This document shows, piece by piece, positions 55,564-64,000 of a stretch of DNA of 64,000 nt. The position numbers were made by a program, and so were the translations under genes. Within the stretch, counting starts at the first letter, position 1; each line of letters opens with the position of its first letter. Below the pieces are notes generated by a model. It saw only the letters and a list, made by a program, of their open reading frames with translations. It was not told the DNA's origin and searched no databases. The stretch is from contig JAYKXP010000140.1 of the NCBI GenBank assembly GCA_037176845.1, forward strand, positions 1 through 64,000, read 5' to 3'. Source of the stretch: Paramarasmius palmivorus. Lineage: Eukaryota > Basidiomycota > Agaricomycetes > Agaricales > Marasmiaceae.

Positions 55564-58500
55564 TTACAGCCTACGCATCTTCCTAATTCTCATTCGGTTC
55601 CACACCGAGACATAATGCTTGATGAAGATAATCGCACGGTTCTGGCGCATGTAGCTGACTGCCTTGCGTATCCTTCCTATCCCGCTATTACCACATTCGC
55701 CCGCACTGGAGTTAATCTTATCAACCTCTCCATCAACTTCACCGTGCGTGGAGAGGAACGCGGCTGAAGAGCATTTCGTATGCCCTTTCGCATGGAACCG
55801 ATCAATGAGGAAGTGGGTTCTTGAGAAGAACTCCGGTTCTCGGGTCATGCAATAAGGGCCGAGTGCGCAAGCAAAGTCGTAAATGACCCGTCTGGGAGCT
55901 TTGGGCCAGCGCGTCACCAGAGCCGAGAACACATCGTTTCTCCCTTCACCCTTTGGAATGCAATGGAAACCGTAACAGATACTATGTTGGCACCATGCGC
56001 ACAGCAAACCTCCAGTAAGTCGACGTTCCCCATATGTCGAATAGAACTTCGAGCATTGACCCCCTCGCTTGATGTCTTTCTCAGGATCGCTATCGCCCGT
56101 GATTTTTGGATATGCAGGTCGTGTTCGAATCTGCGGTAAACCATAGCAGCAGCCACTCTACCACAAAGTGAGTCAAGCCGCTCTTGCATGACGATGAATA
56201 TCTGTCTGACATACCTCCTTCCAGCTCGTGCTACTCCCGCTGCTATTCCGGATAGTTTCCAGGTTCTCCTGCTCGCCCTGCTTCAATGTCGATAGCACCC
56301 CTTCCGCACGTCGCATCATCCATTCGCAAAGCCTGACTATCACCTCGTTATGCTGGGATAAGCGCAAAGAATGCTCTACCACCACCATCAGCGCTGGGAT
56401 GTCCACTAAAAGTGAGGCATTTGCTACCGAAGGCTTCTCCACAAATCGCTTCAACGACTCTAGTCCGAGTTCGTTTGTCATCTGTATCGCCGATTCGTTG
56501 GCACTCAGCTATTCATGTCATCAGCGCTGACATGGAATCGAAAACTGTATACGCTTACCTGCTCGAAAAGGACTCGATACCGCCGTCTCATCCTCAAATC
56601 CTGCAGTTCCGTATGCGCCCCATATATTGCATGCAGAGCATCAGCCACAGGGCTTGCACCCATGGCTTTGAGCTCTTTTTCTAATGTCAGCAACTCCTCC
56701 ATACGTATCTTCTGTTCTTTACTCTCCTTCAACACCTTATCACACCACTTTTTCACCCATCCCGCTAGCCTGTCCCTTGTGCACAGTCCCTTCGAACTAC
56801 TTCCCGGTAACCATTGAAGACCCGAGTGTCGAGTACGGAGCCTTATCAAAGGCTCTGATGGTAGCGTCGTTGGCGGCGCAAGCGTTTCTCGCAAGTGACG
56901 CTTTGCAAAACCAGTCGTAACACCGTCAAATATGACAGTATCTGGGTCCTCGCCGCAATGTGGACATGACATGTCTCCGGTCATGTTCTGCAGGGAAGCA
57001 AAAGCGAACCATGCCGCACGAAAAAGGTCTTCCCCAACAAATTTATCTTTCCTTCCTGCGTATATTCGGCCCATAGACACAACAAAGGCTGCAAATGGTG
57101 TTTCGCTCCCTGTATATCGGTTGGTGTAGTCGTCCAGCAACTCGTGCGTGAACAGGACTGAATTGTTCAAGTTGAACAGGCCTAGTACTCGGAGGTCAGG
57201 TCCTATCCAACACTTCTGCACTGCAGGACAGCTGGGGCATGCCTGTACAAGAATAGTGTGCCTCTGCTGACCGATTAGAGTGTACACTGTGCATTCTCTT
57301 TCAGCAATAGGTGAAGCCGGATTGTAGAAGTGTTTACCGCAAGCGCTTCTTGATGTCTCATCAAGCGAAAGCACTGACGGTAGCGAAATACCCGGAGAAG
57401 GTCGACGATATAGTTGAGGGTCTTCGGGCAAGCTTGCCCATTCCGGCGGTAGTATGGGAAGGTAGGATATCGCCCTCTCATCCATTGATCTCGTGTTTGC
57501 TGAGTCCACTATAGGCATTGTCAGCAAAGCCTCATACCATCATCACTGGCCTCGTACCCATGTACATTTCGTGCATTTCAACTTCGTCCATCTGCTCACC
57601 ACTTTCCATGTCTATTATGCCGTCCGTATTCCCAACGATTATGCTCAAGAGACGCTTTGCTTTACCAATATGGCCGCATGAGTGTCCGGCACACTTGGCG
57701 CAGCTCCATTTACCTCCACCCGAGTCGAGTCCTTCATATGCTACAACAGTGCGACTGCGAATAGCATCGGAGTTACTGTCGTACGCCACTGAAAATCGAT
57801 TGTTCCAAGTCTCGTCTTCGGTTCCAATCATCTGACGAAGAAACAGTACAACAGCCCCCTCTAGTGTTCAGGTCAGCGCTTTGAACAGTTATCGTCACAT
57901 ATAAGTCCCTCACCTGTTTTAACAGCTTCCTCATTCACACGGAATCGCAAATCACGAAAGTCTCGATAATACCTTTTATGTAGGCAATCCCCCCTTTTCC
58001 CTTCGGGACACAGACAGCTCAGGCGGACGTCTGTCTCTCCGCTGCATCGAGCTTCCAAGTGGTAGTAAGATCCCTGTCTGAAATTGTAAGGAGAAACATT
58101 CACAGTGTTTGGTACGGAATACTGACTGTCCCTATTCTTTGCTCAGGGTCAAAGCCTTGGACAACATAGAGGAATGTGGTCACTTGGACGAACACGATGT
58201 ATTGCTCATCTATGAGCTGGACAAACTCGTTATACGCCTCTTCCAATCCGCCATCCTCCCTCTCTTTCTCCAGGTCGTCCTCGTTGCCCAAGGATTCCGT
58301 AAACGGTTCTGGCAATGAAATATCCGCGGTCCAAGGGTCTTCGCTCGTGGCATTAGACACCGGAAGTGACTGGACTTGAGAGCGTGCAGAAGATATACGT
58401 GCGTGTCTGTGAGGAGTTCCCCTCCTTGGTCGACTTGGAGCAAGTTTTTTGGTTGGACTCTTGACCACTTCCTTGCTGTGTCCGGGAAATATCTGGCGCT

Positions 58501-58579
58501 TTGGAGGCTCCTCCGGACAAGGGTCTAGTGCCCACTTTCGTTTGGTCGAGGACATTGATATGTGATGCTTAGTCAGCAT
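55564..58579 (-). CDS. KDZ-superfamily transposase with SWIM-like zinc cluster (6 exons, 917 aa)
   Basis: Minus-strand exons: 58127-58579, 57914-58073, 57558-57860, 56559-57508, 56215-56508, 55564-56157 (2754 nt, in frame). The first 150 residues are low-complexity. Residues 171-183 hold a C-x-C...C-x-H cluster (CLCPEGKRGDCLH) and 258-268 a SWIM-type C-x2-C...C-x-H (WSCAKCAGHSCGH). These resemble the cysteine clusters reported beside KDZ domains. The KDZ core follows: D500 in TVIFDGVTTGFAKRHL, D814 in RVIYDFACALGPYCM and E874 in INSSAGECGNSGIGRIRK. The motif FHAKGHTKC (841-849) is also typical of the family. All three candidate acidic residues and the whole frame are kept, so the enzyme may be functional. 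A second in-frame ATG at 58555 (MSSTKRKW) is an equally good start. Confidence 0.85.
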
Positions 58580-58638
58580 CGCGGTGTAGTGTCTTTTCCG
58601 AGTCCGTTCGTCTTCTCTCTAGTCCCGTTGCTACCTCC
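58580..58638. promoter_or_regulatory. Short divergent promoter between transposase and accessory gene 2
   Basis: Only 59 bp (83 bp with the later start) separate the two divergent start codons. The stretch is pyrimidine-rich on the + strand (ttcgtcttctctctagtccc), as in many fungal core promoters, and has no TATA box. Shared regulation of both genes is likely. Confidence 0.5.
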
Positions 58639-60119
58639 ATGGCAAAAACTCCCGTTGCTCAGACCAACCCTCAAACTGGAAGGCCTTTGCGAATGTGTCG
58701 CAAGTGTGGCAGCAGTTCTCCACCTCATCCGATGAAATACTGCCCCTCATACAAACGTCGCGTCAAGAATGTTGAAGTGGTATAATATCTCTTGCCCACC
58801 TTTCTAGCACCGTGACTGACAGAAGCTGCAGGGAGATAGTCGAAGCTCAGAACTAATCAATAATGCCACAGCGGCTCAGCCTATCCTCTCTGGGACACCA
58901 GGTGATTCACACAATACTGCGGTACGCGTGTTCTCTCTCCACCCATATTCTCTCTAAACAAATGTTACTAGGCTCCCATTGACAGCCCAGAAACCACCGA
59001 CAACAACTGTGCAAGCCCAGTCACCAACACCAGTATTGGCAATTGCGAAGATACACCGGACCACGCAACGTCACAGCCCCACCTACAACCCCCTTCGGCG
59101 GTATGTGTTCCACTTGATTCAATGAACATGATAGTAATTTGCGCGACAGGGTACAGCAACAGTGGCCAGTACAATCCCTGATAGCTTGATAGATCCCGTG
59201 CTGCGAAACCTCTCTCACAACAGGACTGTGTCAGGACTTTCATCTCAAGTAGAGGAATGTAATTCCTCTCAGGTGTCCGCGTCTCAGCCTGTCACACCTT
59301 CCCGTGGCTCTTCTCCGTCCTCTCTTCGTTTATTGGGATCCCATGACCAGCTTTGTTCACCTGCTATGTCCACGTCCACATATACCTCAATGTCAAGCTC
59401 ACCTTTCTCCACTCCGAGTAAACCCCGACGAAAGCGACCAACGAAAGCAGACCCATGTTTCGGTGAAGTAGTTGGTGCCTATCGAGGCAATAGAGTTTTG
59501 GGTAAGGCAATACTATTCCCTGACTATACTTCAGCTAACCCCCATTCCCAAGCCATCCGCCGCACGCGTCAACCCACAGAAGAGAGGCTCAAGACCAAGC
59601 GTCAGAAAACCGGCCAGACCAATGACTCAGATCTCGGCATCAATATTCCCAAAGTGTTCTATGACCGAACGCGGTCCCTGGTCACCCAGGTAATGTGTTC
59701 TGGGCCCCTTCTTGGTACTGCTTGCTTATCATGATTCATTGTGCGGGCAGTTGCATGACTTGGCAGAGATCACAGGGTCCTGGGTTCATTTCAGCGCACA
59801 GCATCCTACCGCCTCCCAGCCTTTCATTCACTATACATCCAAGCGCTTACGCAGTGAGGGGGGTGAGCTATTAGACAACCTACATCAAGCTAACCATGAA
59901 CTGTATCAATCACTCATGACCGCCCGTCGGTGCGACACCACACAAATCGCCGCGCAGTTAGCCAAAGCGACAGGGAAACTTGCGGAAGTTGAGGCGGATG
60001 CACAGGCTAAAATTGCAGAAGCTACTGCAGCCAAGGAGGCCGCCGAGAAAGCAACAGCAGAGCTTAGGGAGATGATGATAGCAGCCGGAGTCCCTGTTCC
60101 CAATATTCCGACTCAATGA
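58639..60119 (+). CDS. KDZ-element accessory protein 2 (5 exons, 422 aa)
   Basis: Exons: 58639-58779, 58832-58921, 58972-59100, 59150-59689, 59751-60119 (1269 nt, in frame; all introns phase 0). The N-terminus has CRKCGSSSPHPMKYC (C20, C23, C34), which could bind zinc. The middle is Ser/Thr-rich with a basic patch (SKPRRKRPTK). A conserved-looking part follows, DPCFGEVVGAYRGNRVLGKA, with basic KTKRQKTG. The C-terminus (about 355-410) is an Ala/Glu/Lys coiled coil (KLAEVEADAQAKIAEATAAK). No known domain is recognised. Because it is transcribed divergently from the transposase over a 59-bp gap, the two are probably expressed together. It may be a nuclear DNA-binding partner. Confidence 0.75.
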
Positions 60120-60156
60120 CTGTATCGTCGTATAGCTGAATATATATTTTGAAAAA

Positions 60157-60745
60157 CTATAACGTCCGTTGGTAAGGTACATGGGTAGCGAGATTCATAT
60201 AATGATCGGGTACGTGGTCGAAGTCATCTGGTACAGGTGGATAAGAGTCGGCGTGTGGCCTTGAAAAGGGCGGCCAGTGATAATAGTTCGGGGGCGCGTT
60301 GTGATACCAGGGAGCATACGGTGGCATGGGTGGGGGGAATGCTTGAGGTGAAGGTCCTATGGAAGTTGCGGAAGATGTTACCACCGACATTGGACCTGCT
60401 TCTTTTTTTTTCCGTGGAGAACTGGGAGAATAATCAGCACCAGCAGCCCATCATCATGCAACGACGCACCGCTTCCTTGTCTTTCGATGCCGTGGAGGGC
60501 AAGAGTCATTCATATGTTTGCGCCTGCAATAGCCCAAGTAAGAGGCGTCCTTCAGAGTCTCAGATGCTTTACCCTAGCTCCTTCAGCTTGCTACGATAGC
60601 GCCTCATTCGTTCTCGTGCTCCTTCTCGGATACGATCTTGATTGCTACACCGACTTGGTCAATAGTATATCAATCTGGTACAGCATATCACTCACCGCCT
60701 GGGATATGTAGTACAGGTTGCGTTCCCTATTGTTGGCAGTGTCAT
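60157..60745 (-). CDS. KDZ-element accessory protein 3, basic and proline-rich (4 exons, 149 aa)
   Basis: Minus-strand exons: 60696-60745, 60573-60653, 60470-60523, 60157-60421 (450 nt, in frame), introns 42-49 nt. It starts MTLPTIGNATCTTYPRRR. Residues about 21-43 form a basic helix (DRIREGARERMRRYRSKLKE) like the basic region of bZIP-type proteins. Lys/Arg clusters (RKTRKRSPRKKK) follow, then a Pro/Tyr/His-rich tail (FPPPMPPYAPWYHNAPPNYY). It converges with accessory gene 2, the stops being 37 bp apart. The four-exon model keeps one frame with canonical splice sites, which supports it, but the exons are small. Function unknown; nuclear DNA binding is a guess from the basic region. Confidence 0.6.
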
Positions 60746-61946
60746 GGTGCGTTCCTCGGAGTAGTTGTTGATGTCACATATGTCACATTTCTGTTCGAGA
60801 ACTTCAAATAGGCGCTGTGTCTGGTATAAGCGCCCGCATTTGTGAGTTCAAAGTATTCAGAGGACGAGCACACGGGGAGCCGTGAATGCTTGATGTATGC
60901 CATGATTATGGTCTACCAATATAGGATTTGGAGCCCTCAACATGCCTAGGCTCCCTGTGTTGTAGATTTACCATCCTAAGTTGGCGGACTCACCACGTTT
61001 GGCTTGAAATCCAAGTCCTTCGACGACTTGATGTGACTCTCTGTGGTTCCAGGATATGTAGATCGTACGGTTTGATTGTGTACTATCTATCACCGATTAC
61101 TACTGTTAGAAGTCGGGGAAAGGCGTGCGAAGGAACTACTATAATGAAAGTGGTTTCGTACGTACTAATCAATTAGAAGCTTCAATGGTCTGCAACAGTC
61201 TCACGTCGCCTTCTTGTACGTTGGGACGCTATTTTACCTCAACCTCACACGAGTGAGGCTTTCTTCACCGTTGCAACACCTGCTTCCTTCATTATCATTG
61301 TCACCTATCAATGACCAACAAGTCGCCATCCATCGAACTCATACTTCAAGCCAAATGAAACGACACCGACGACATCTGTTCCACTCACGCAACGAGAGAC
61401 ATTGACATCACTATCAAGTTTACCATTCCAACAGTGAAAGAAGCAAAGGTCGCAGTTTGGAGTATTTTACTTCCGAGGACGCTACCTTTCTCTCCCTATG
61501 GTTGATAGCGAGGCTCAAGTTATCGAATATGGTCCAAACGTGGTGAGTCCGCTTCAGTGTTTTGGCGAATCAGCAACCTTGCATGAACTGAACCCTCGCT
61601 CTTCAGTGAGCCCTTTTATATCTTCTGGACCGTGAATAATCTTCATATACCCACAGGTTGAATCAACAAATATTTACTAAGGTATACAAGTGGATACACG
61701 GTCACTTAATACCCAAGGTCTGCAATGCAACAAGATGGCACATTTATTCCAACCTTCGACTGATTTTCCGCGGCTTTCGCTCAGAGTTCGTGATACGTGC
61801 GACTGAATTACAGTGCAGAGAGTAGGAGAGGTTACCGAGAGGTTCCTTTGTGCATGGTGAGTCCGCACCATTCGATGTAGACTTATTCAACATCTGATCA
61901 TTGGCACCTCAGCACAGATCATTCTTTGGCACTACCACCGTCACTG
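60746..61946. other. Gene-free stretch inside the KDZ element
   Basis: About 1.2 kb with no supportable gene. Frames are short and no palindrome of the subterminal type is visible. It may hold the promoters of accessory genes 3 and 4. Confidence 0.4.
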
Positions 61947-62857
61947 ATGCCTCCAGTGTTCTTGAGGGCCCGTCACAAAAGACAGGTCACGCCGTCTAGC
62001 CATGCTCGCCTTTCTCCGCAAGACGTACACATCCCTCTACCCTCGGAAGAAGGTCTCCACACTGAGCCATCTGGACAAGACTTATCTCGTAGGAGTTCAT
62101 CGCCCGCTCTGTCCGTCGCCTCATCAACAGCATCGGATGAGTCGTTGGTAACATACCTATGGAACAAGATACATAAAAACCGAGTCATTGTGCAAGTGGA
62201 AGATGGTTGGAGGTTTGAATATCGTGACGATGAGACCGGCAACGATTCTATACCGACCCCTGACCTTGAAAAGACGGCTCCCTCGCACAATGACGCCGAC
62301 ATCTCAGGTACTTCAGTTTCTCCAGGCCTTGTTACAGGTATGGACCTTTTTATTTCATTATATACAGACCTATTGTACTGAGCTGGTTTGGGATAGGTTT
62401 GTTCGCAGCTGGAACACACACTACTCCTCAAGACAATGCCGCAACGCGCTCCTCTGCATCGCCAGTCTCCGTTAATGTCGGAGTGCAACCGAACGCCAGG
62501 CGCAAAGGTTCGCAGGGCCGAAAGATATCCAAGACTCCCGAAAAGGGTAAGCTGAAAGGACAGACTGTTGCAAGTGTACACCTCTGACCATGTGGAACGG
62601 TCTTAGCTACAAGGGTCGACAGGGCAATAACCTCGGCAGACAAGCGGCGTGAGGCAGAGAGACTGCGCAAAGCACGGTCAGTGGGGAATACTGAACGTCT
62701 ACCCCAGAAACTCACTACAGTGTTTAATAGCGCACGATCTCAGAACAAAGAGGAAATGAAGGCCAAACAAGCTGTTTTCGCAGCAAGGTATCGTGCAAAG
62801 AACCGGGACAAACTAAAGGAGAAAGCTCGCTTATCCCGCGAGAAATCAAAGGGCTAG
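61947..62857 (+). CDS. KDZ-element accessory protein 4 with basic C-terminal helix (3 exons, 263 aa)
   Basis: Exons: 61947-62337, 62397-62546, 62607-62857 (792 nt, in frame), start MPPVFLRARHKRQV. A compact segment near residues 70-100 (LVTYLWNKIHKNRVIVQVED, GWRFEYRDD) looks folded; the rest of the first two exons is Ser/Thr-rich. The last exon is strongly helical and basic (DKRREAERLRKARS; AARYRAKNRDKLKEKARLSR) and ends SREKSKG. The motif RYRxK-x-KLKE also occurs in accessory protein 3. Such R/K-rich helices are frequent in proteins encoded by fungal DNA transposons. No defined domain; probable nuclear DNA-binding role by inference. Confidence 0.7.
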
Positions 62858-63235
62858 CGTCTAGGTCAGGATCCTGCTGTTTGACTGGATTTGTGACTTG
62901 CTGATTGTTTTACTACGGACCACAGATTCCTCGGGTTTCGCCGTTGGTTACACTGTGTTACGCCCTCTTGACGTTAGTTGGGCTGGTATAGGACATAGAG
63001 CACTCTGATGGACAATTTTTAAGAGAAAAGGCCAACAAAAATCATCTGAACGCTATGTGTGAAATGCGAATGAGTTAAGATTGGCTGTATGCTCGACTAG
63101 GGAGAGGCCCTGGAATCGAGATTTTGTTTGGCCCGTATCACAGAAACAAATGCAAATTTCGGTTTGCATAGGGTTCCTAGGGTCCCTCTTCTCAACCACC
63201 ATCTTCGCCAATACTACCAGCTTTCCCTGCCAATT
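62858..63235. other. Gap between accessory genes 4 and 5
   Basis: About 380 nt with no gene or repeat that I can recognise. Confidence 0.4.
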
Positions 63236-64000
63236 ATGAGCAGCCGTATCACCAGGTCGAGGAGAGCAGTGCTCATAGGCCCTTCATGTAGGCTTTCTCA
63301 GTTATTTGAGGTCGTCGTCATAACTGAACCACTTGTTTTCACAGCCGCATCCAAACAGAGCGCGAAAGCTTCTGTTTCGAAAACAGGTATCTATTCATTC
63401 CCGTTTTTTCTTTGGTCTATTGCTAACACGATTTTAATATAGCCCCACAACGCGCACCTAAAACAAAGGAGAGTTCTAGTTCAAAGAAGGGCAACAAGAA
63501 TGGTACGTGTTCACTGCTATGGAATAGATTTGTTGCTAATTTAATAATCCAGGGTCTTCAAAAACATCGGTAGAGTTAACTGAAGGTTGTTCGTCCTCTC
63601 TTGATCCATCTGTATACGCTCATCATGATTCACAGAGCTCCGACTTTTGACAATCAGGCGGGATGAAGCGTCATCGGCACTGAAAGTCGCCCAGGGAGCT
63701 ACAGCAAGAGCGGAACAAGCATTAGAGGAGGCCAAGATTGCAGCGCAAGACGACCCCTCCGAGGCAGCAACGACTCGAGTGAAGCAAGCTGTGGAAGACC
63801 TTGGGAAGGAGAAGGACGCCTGCAATGATGCGTCTCAGAAGTTTTCCCGGTTGAAAGGGCAGGTAACTCGTATGGGGACGGCCTTGGGTGACTACTATGT
63901 TTTTTTTGTAGACGTTTCACTTACTGTTCTCAAGGGGCTGCCCAAAAGCGGGAGAACGCTCTGACTGCGCGCCAAAAGAAAAAACAGCCACCCCCAGTGT
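63236..64000 (+). CDS. KDZ-element accessory protein 5, coiled coil (partial, at least 6 exons)
   Basis: Exons: 63236-63287, 63345-63386, 63443-63502, 63553-63585, 63636-63887, and 63935 to beyond the window end. The start is MSSRITRSRRAVLIGPS and the first four exons are Ser/Lys-rich (KTKESSSSKKGNKN). Exon 5 is a long heptad-like helix (LRLLTIRRDEASSALKVAQG, then ARAEQALEEAKIAAQDD). Without the last intron (63888-63934) the frame would end at 63964. With it the helix continues smoothly as ALGAAQKRENALTARQKKK and stays open to base 64000, so I prefer the spliced model. No domain recognised. Confidence 0.55.

Larger units (their letters stand above)
51586..64000. mobile_element. Large KDZ-type DNA transposon, left end and about 12.4 kb of interior, runs off the window
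   Basis: The homology to the 7TM array stops at about 51586, inside a sequence that is continuous in other units. The foreign sequence begins with an imperfect palindrome (cctggctcgcccagg), then about 2 kb of tandem palindromic repeats, then a KDZ-superfamily transposase gene flanked by five accessory genes. KDZ (Kyakuja-Dileera-Zisupton) elements are known as large DNA transposons, common in basidiomycetes, that carry extra genes and subterminal repeats. The right end, inverted repeat and target duplication are outside the window, so the element boundaries are inferred from the left junction only. Confidence 0.65.

Noticed and set aside
63888..63964. End of accessory gene 5 at 63964
   Set aside because: The frame to this stop adds a non-helical tail across a T-run, whereas removing a 47-nt GT-AG intron continues the coiled coil to the window end.
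51586..64000. TET/JBP dioxygenase cargo in the KDZ element
   Set aside because: None of the five accessory proteins shows the HxD...H iron-binding pattern; it could still lie beyond the window.

Overview
The window looks like a piece of a basidiomycete (mushroom-type, Agaricomycete) nuclear genome. Introns are very short (about 42-70 nt) and exons are small, including 19- and 22-nt exons. The recognisable proteins are a 7-transmembrane family of the type expanded in Agaricomycetes, fragments of a fungal G3BP/Nxt3-like RRM protein, a Tc1/mariner-like DDE transposase with long low-complexity inserts, and a KDZ-superfamily transposase. I saw no rRNA, tRNA or CRISPR array.

Left part (1-51585): a head-to-tail array of a multi-part unit, about 5-6 kb per repeat. 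Each unit holds, in order, block D (non-coding upstream region ending in a TATA box), a ten-exon 7TM gene on the + strand, block B (1-2 kb, splice-like signals on the - strand, no recognisable product), and block C (a decayed - strand RRM/RGG fragment of a G3BP-like gene). Eight 7TM genes start at 1554, 6589, 12148, 18267, 26461, 32618, 38445 and 44413. By hand splicing all eight give uninterrupted frames of 343-363 residues, while the co-amplified C blocks are all broken or truncated. One unit (21.8-23.6 kb) carries an extra island with a small two-exon gene and a broken second copy of it.

Gene 8 carries a complete 3663-bp DNA transposon in intron 3. It has near-perfect 36-bp terminal inverted repeats, a TA target duplication, and an apparently intact three-exon, 955-residue transposase gene on the opposite strand. 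The host exons on both sides remain splice-competent on paper.

Right part (51586-64000, running off the window): block B of the last unit breaks off into what I read as one end of a large KDZ-type element. Its first 2 kb is packed with copies of a palindrome of the form GGTTCATNNGAAC, organised in about six tandem 192-bp units. Inside it are a six-exon, 917-residue KDZ transposase with SWIM-like Cys/His cluster and candidate D-D-E residues, and five accessory genes: a 382-aa protein, a 422-aa protein sharing a 59-bp divergent promoter with the transposase, a 149-aa basic/proline-rich protein, a 263-aa protein with a basic C-terminal helix, and a partial coiled-coil protein. Together these look like a transposon with a cargo of small basic and coiled-coil proteins. 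The other end of the element is not visible.
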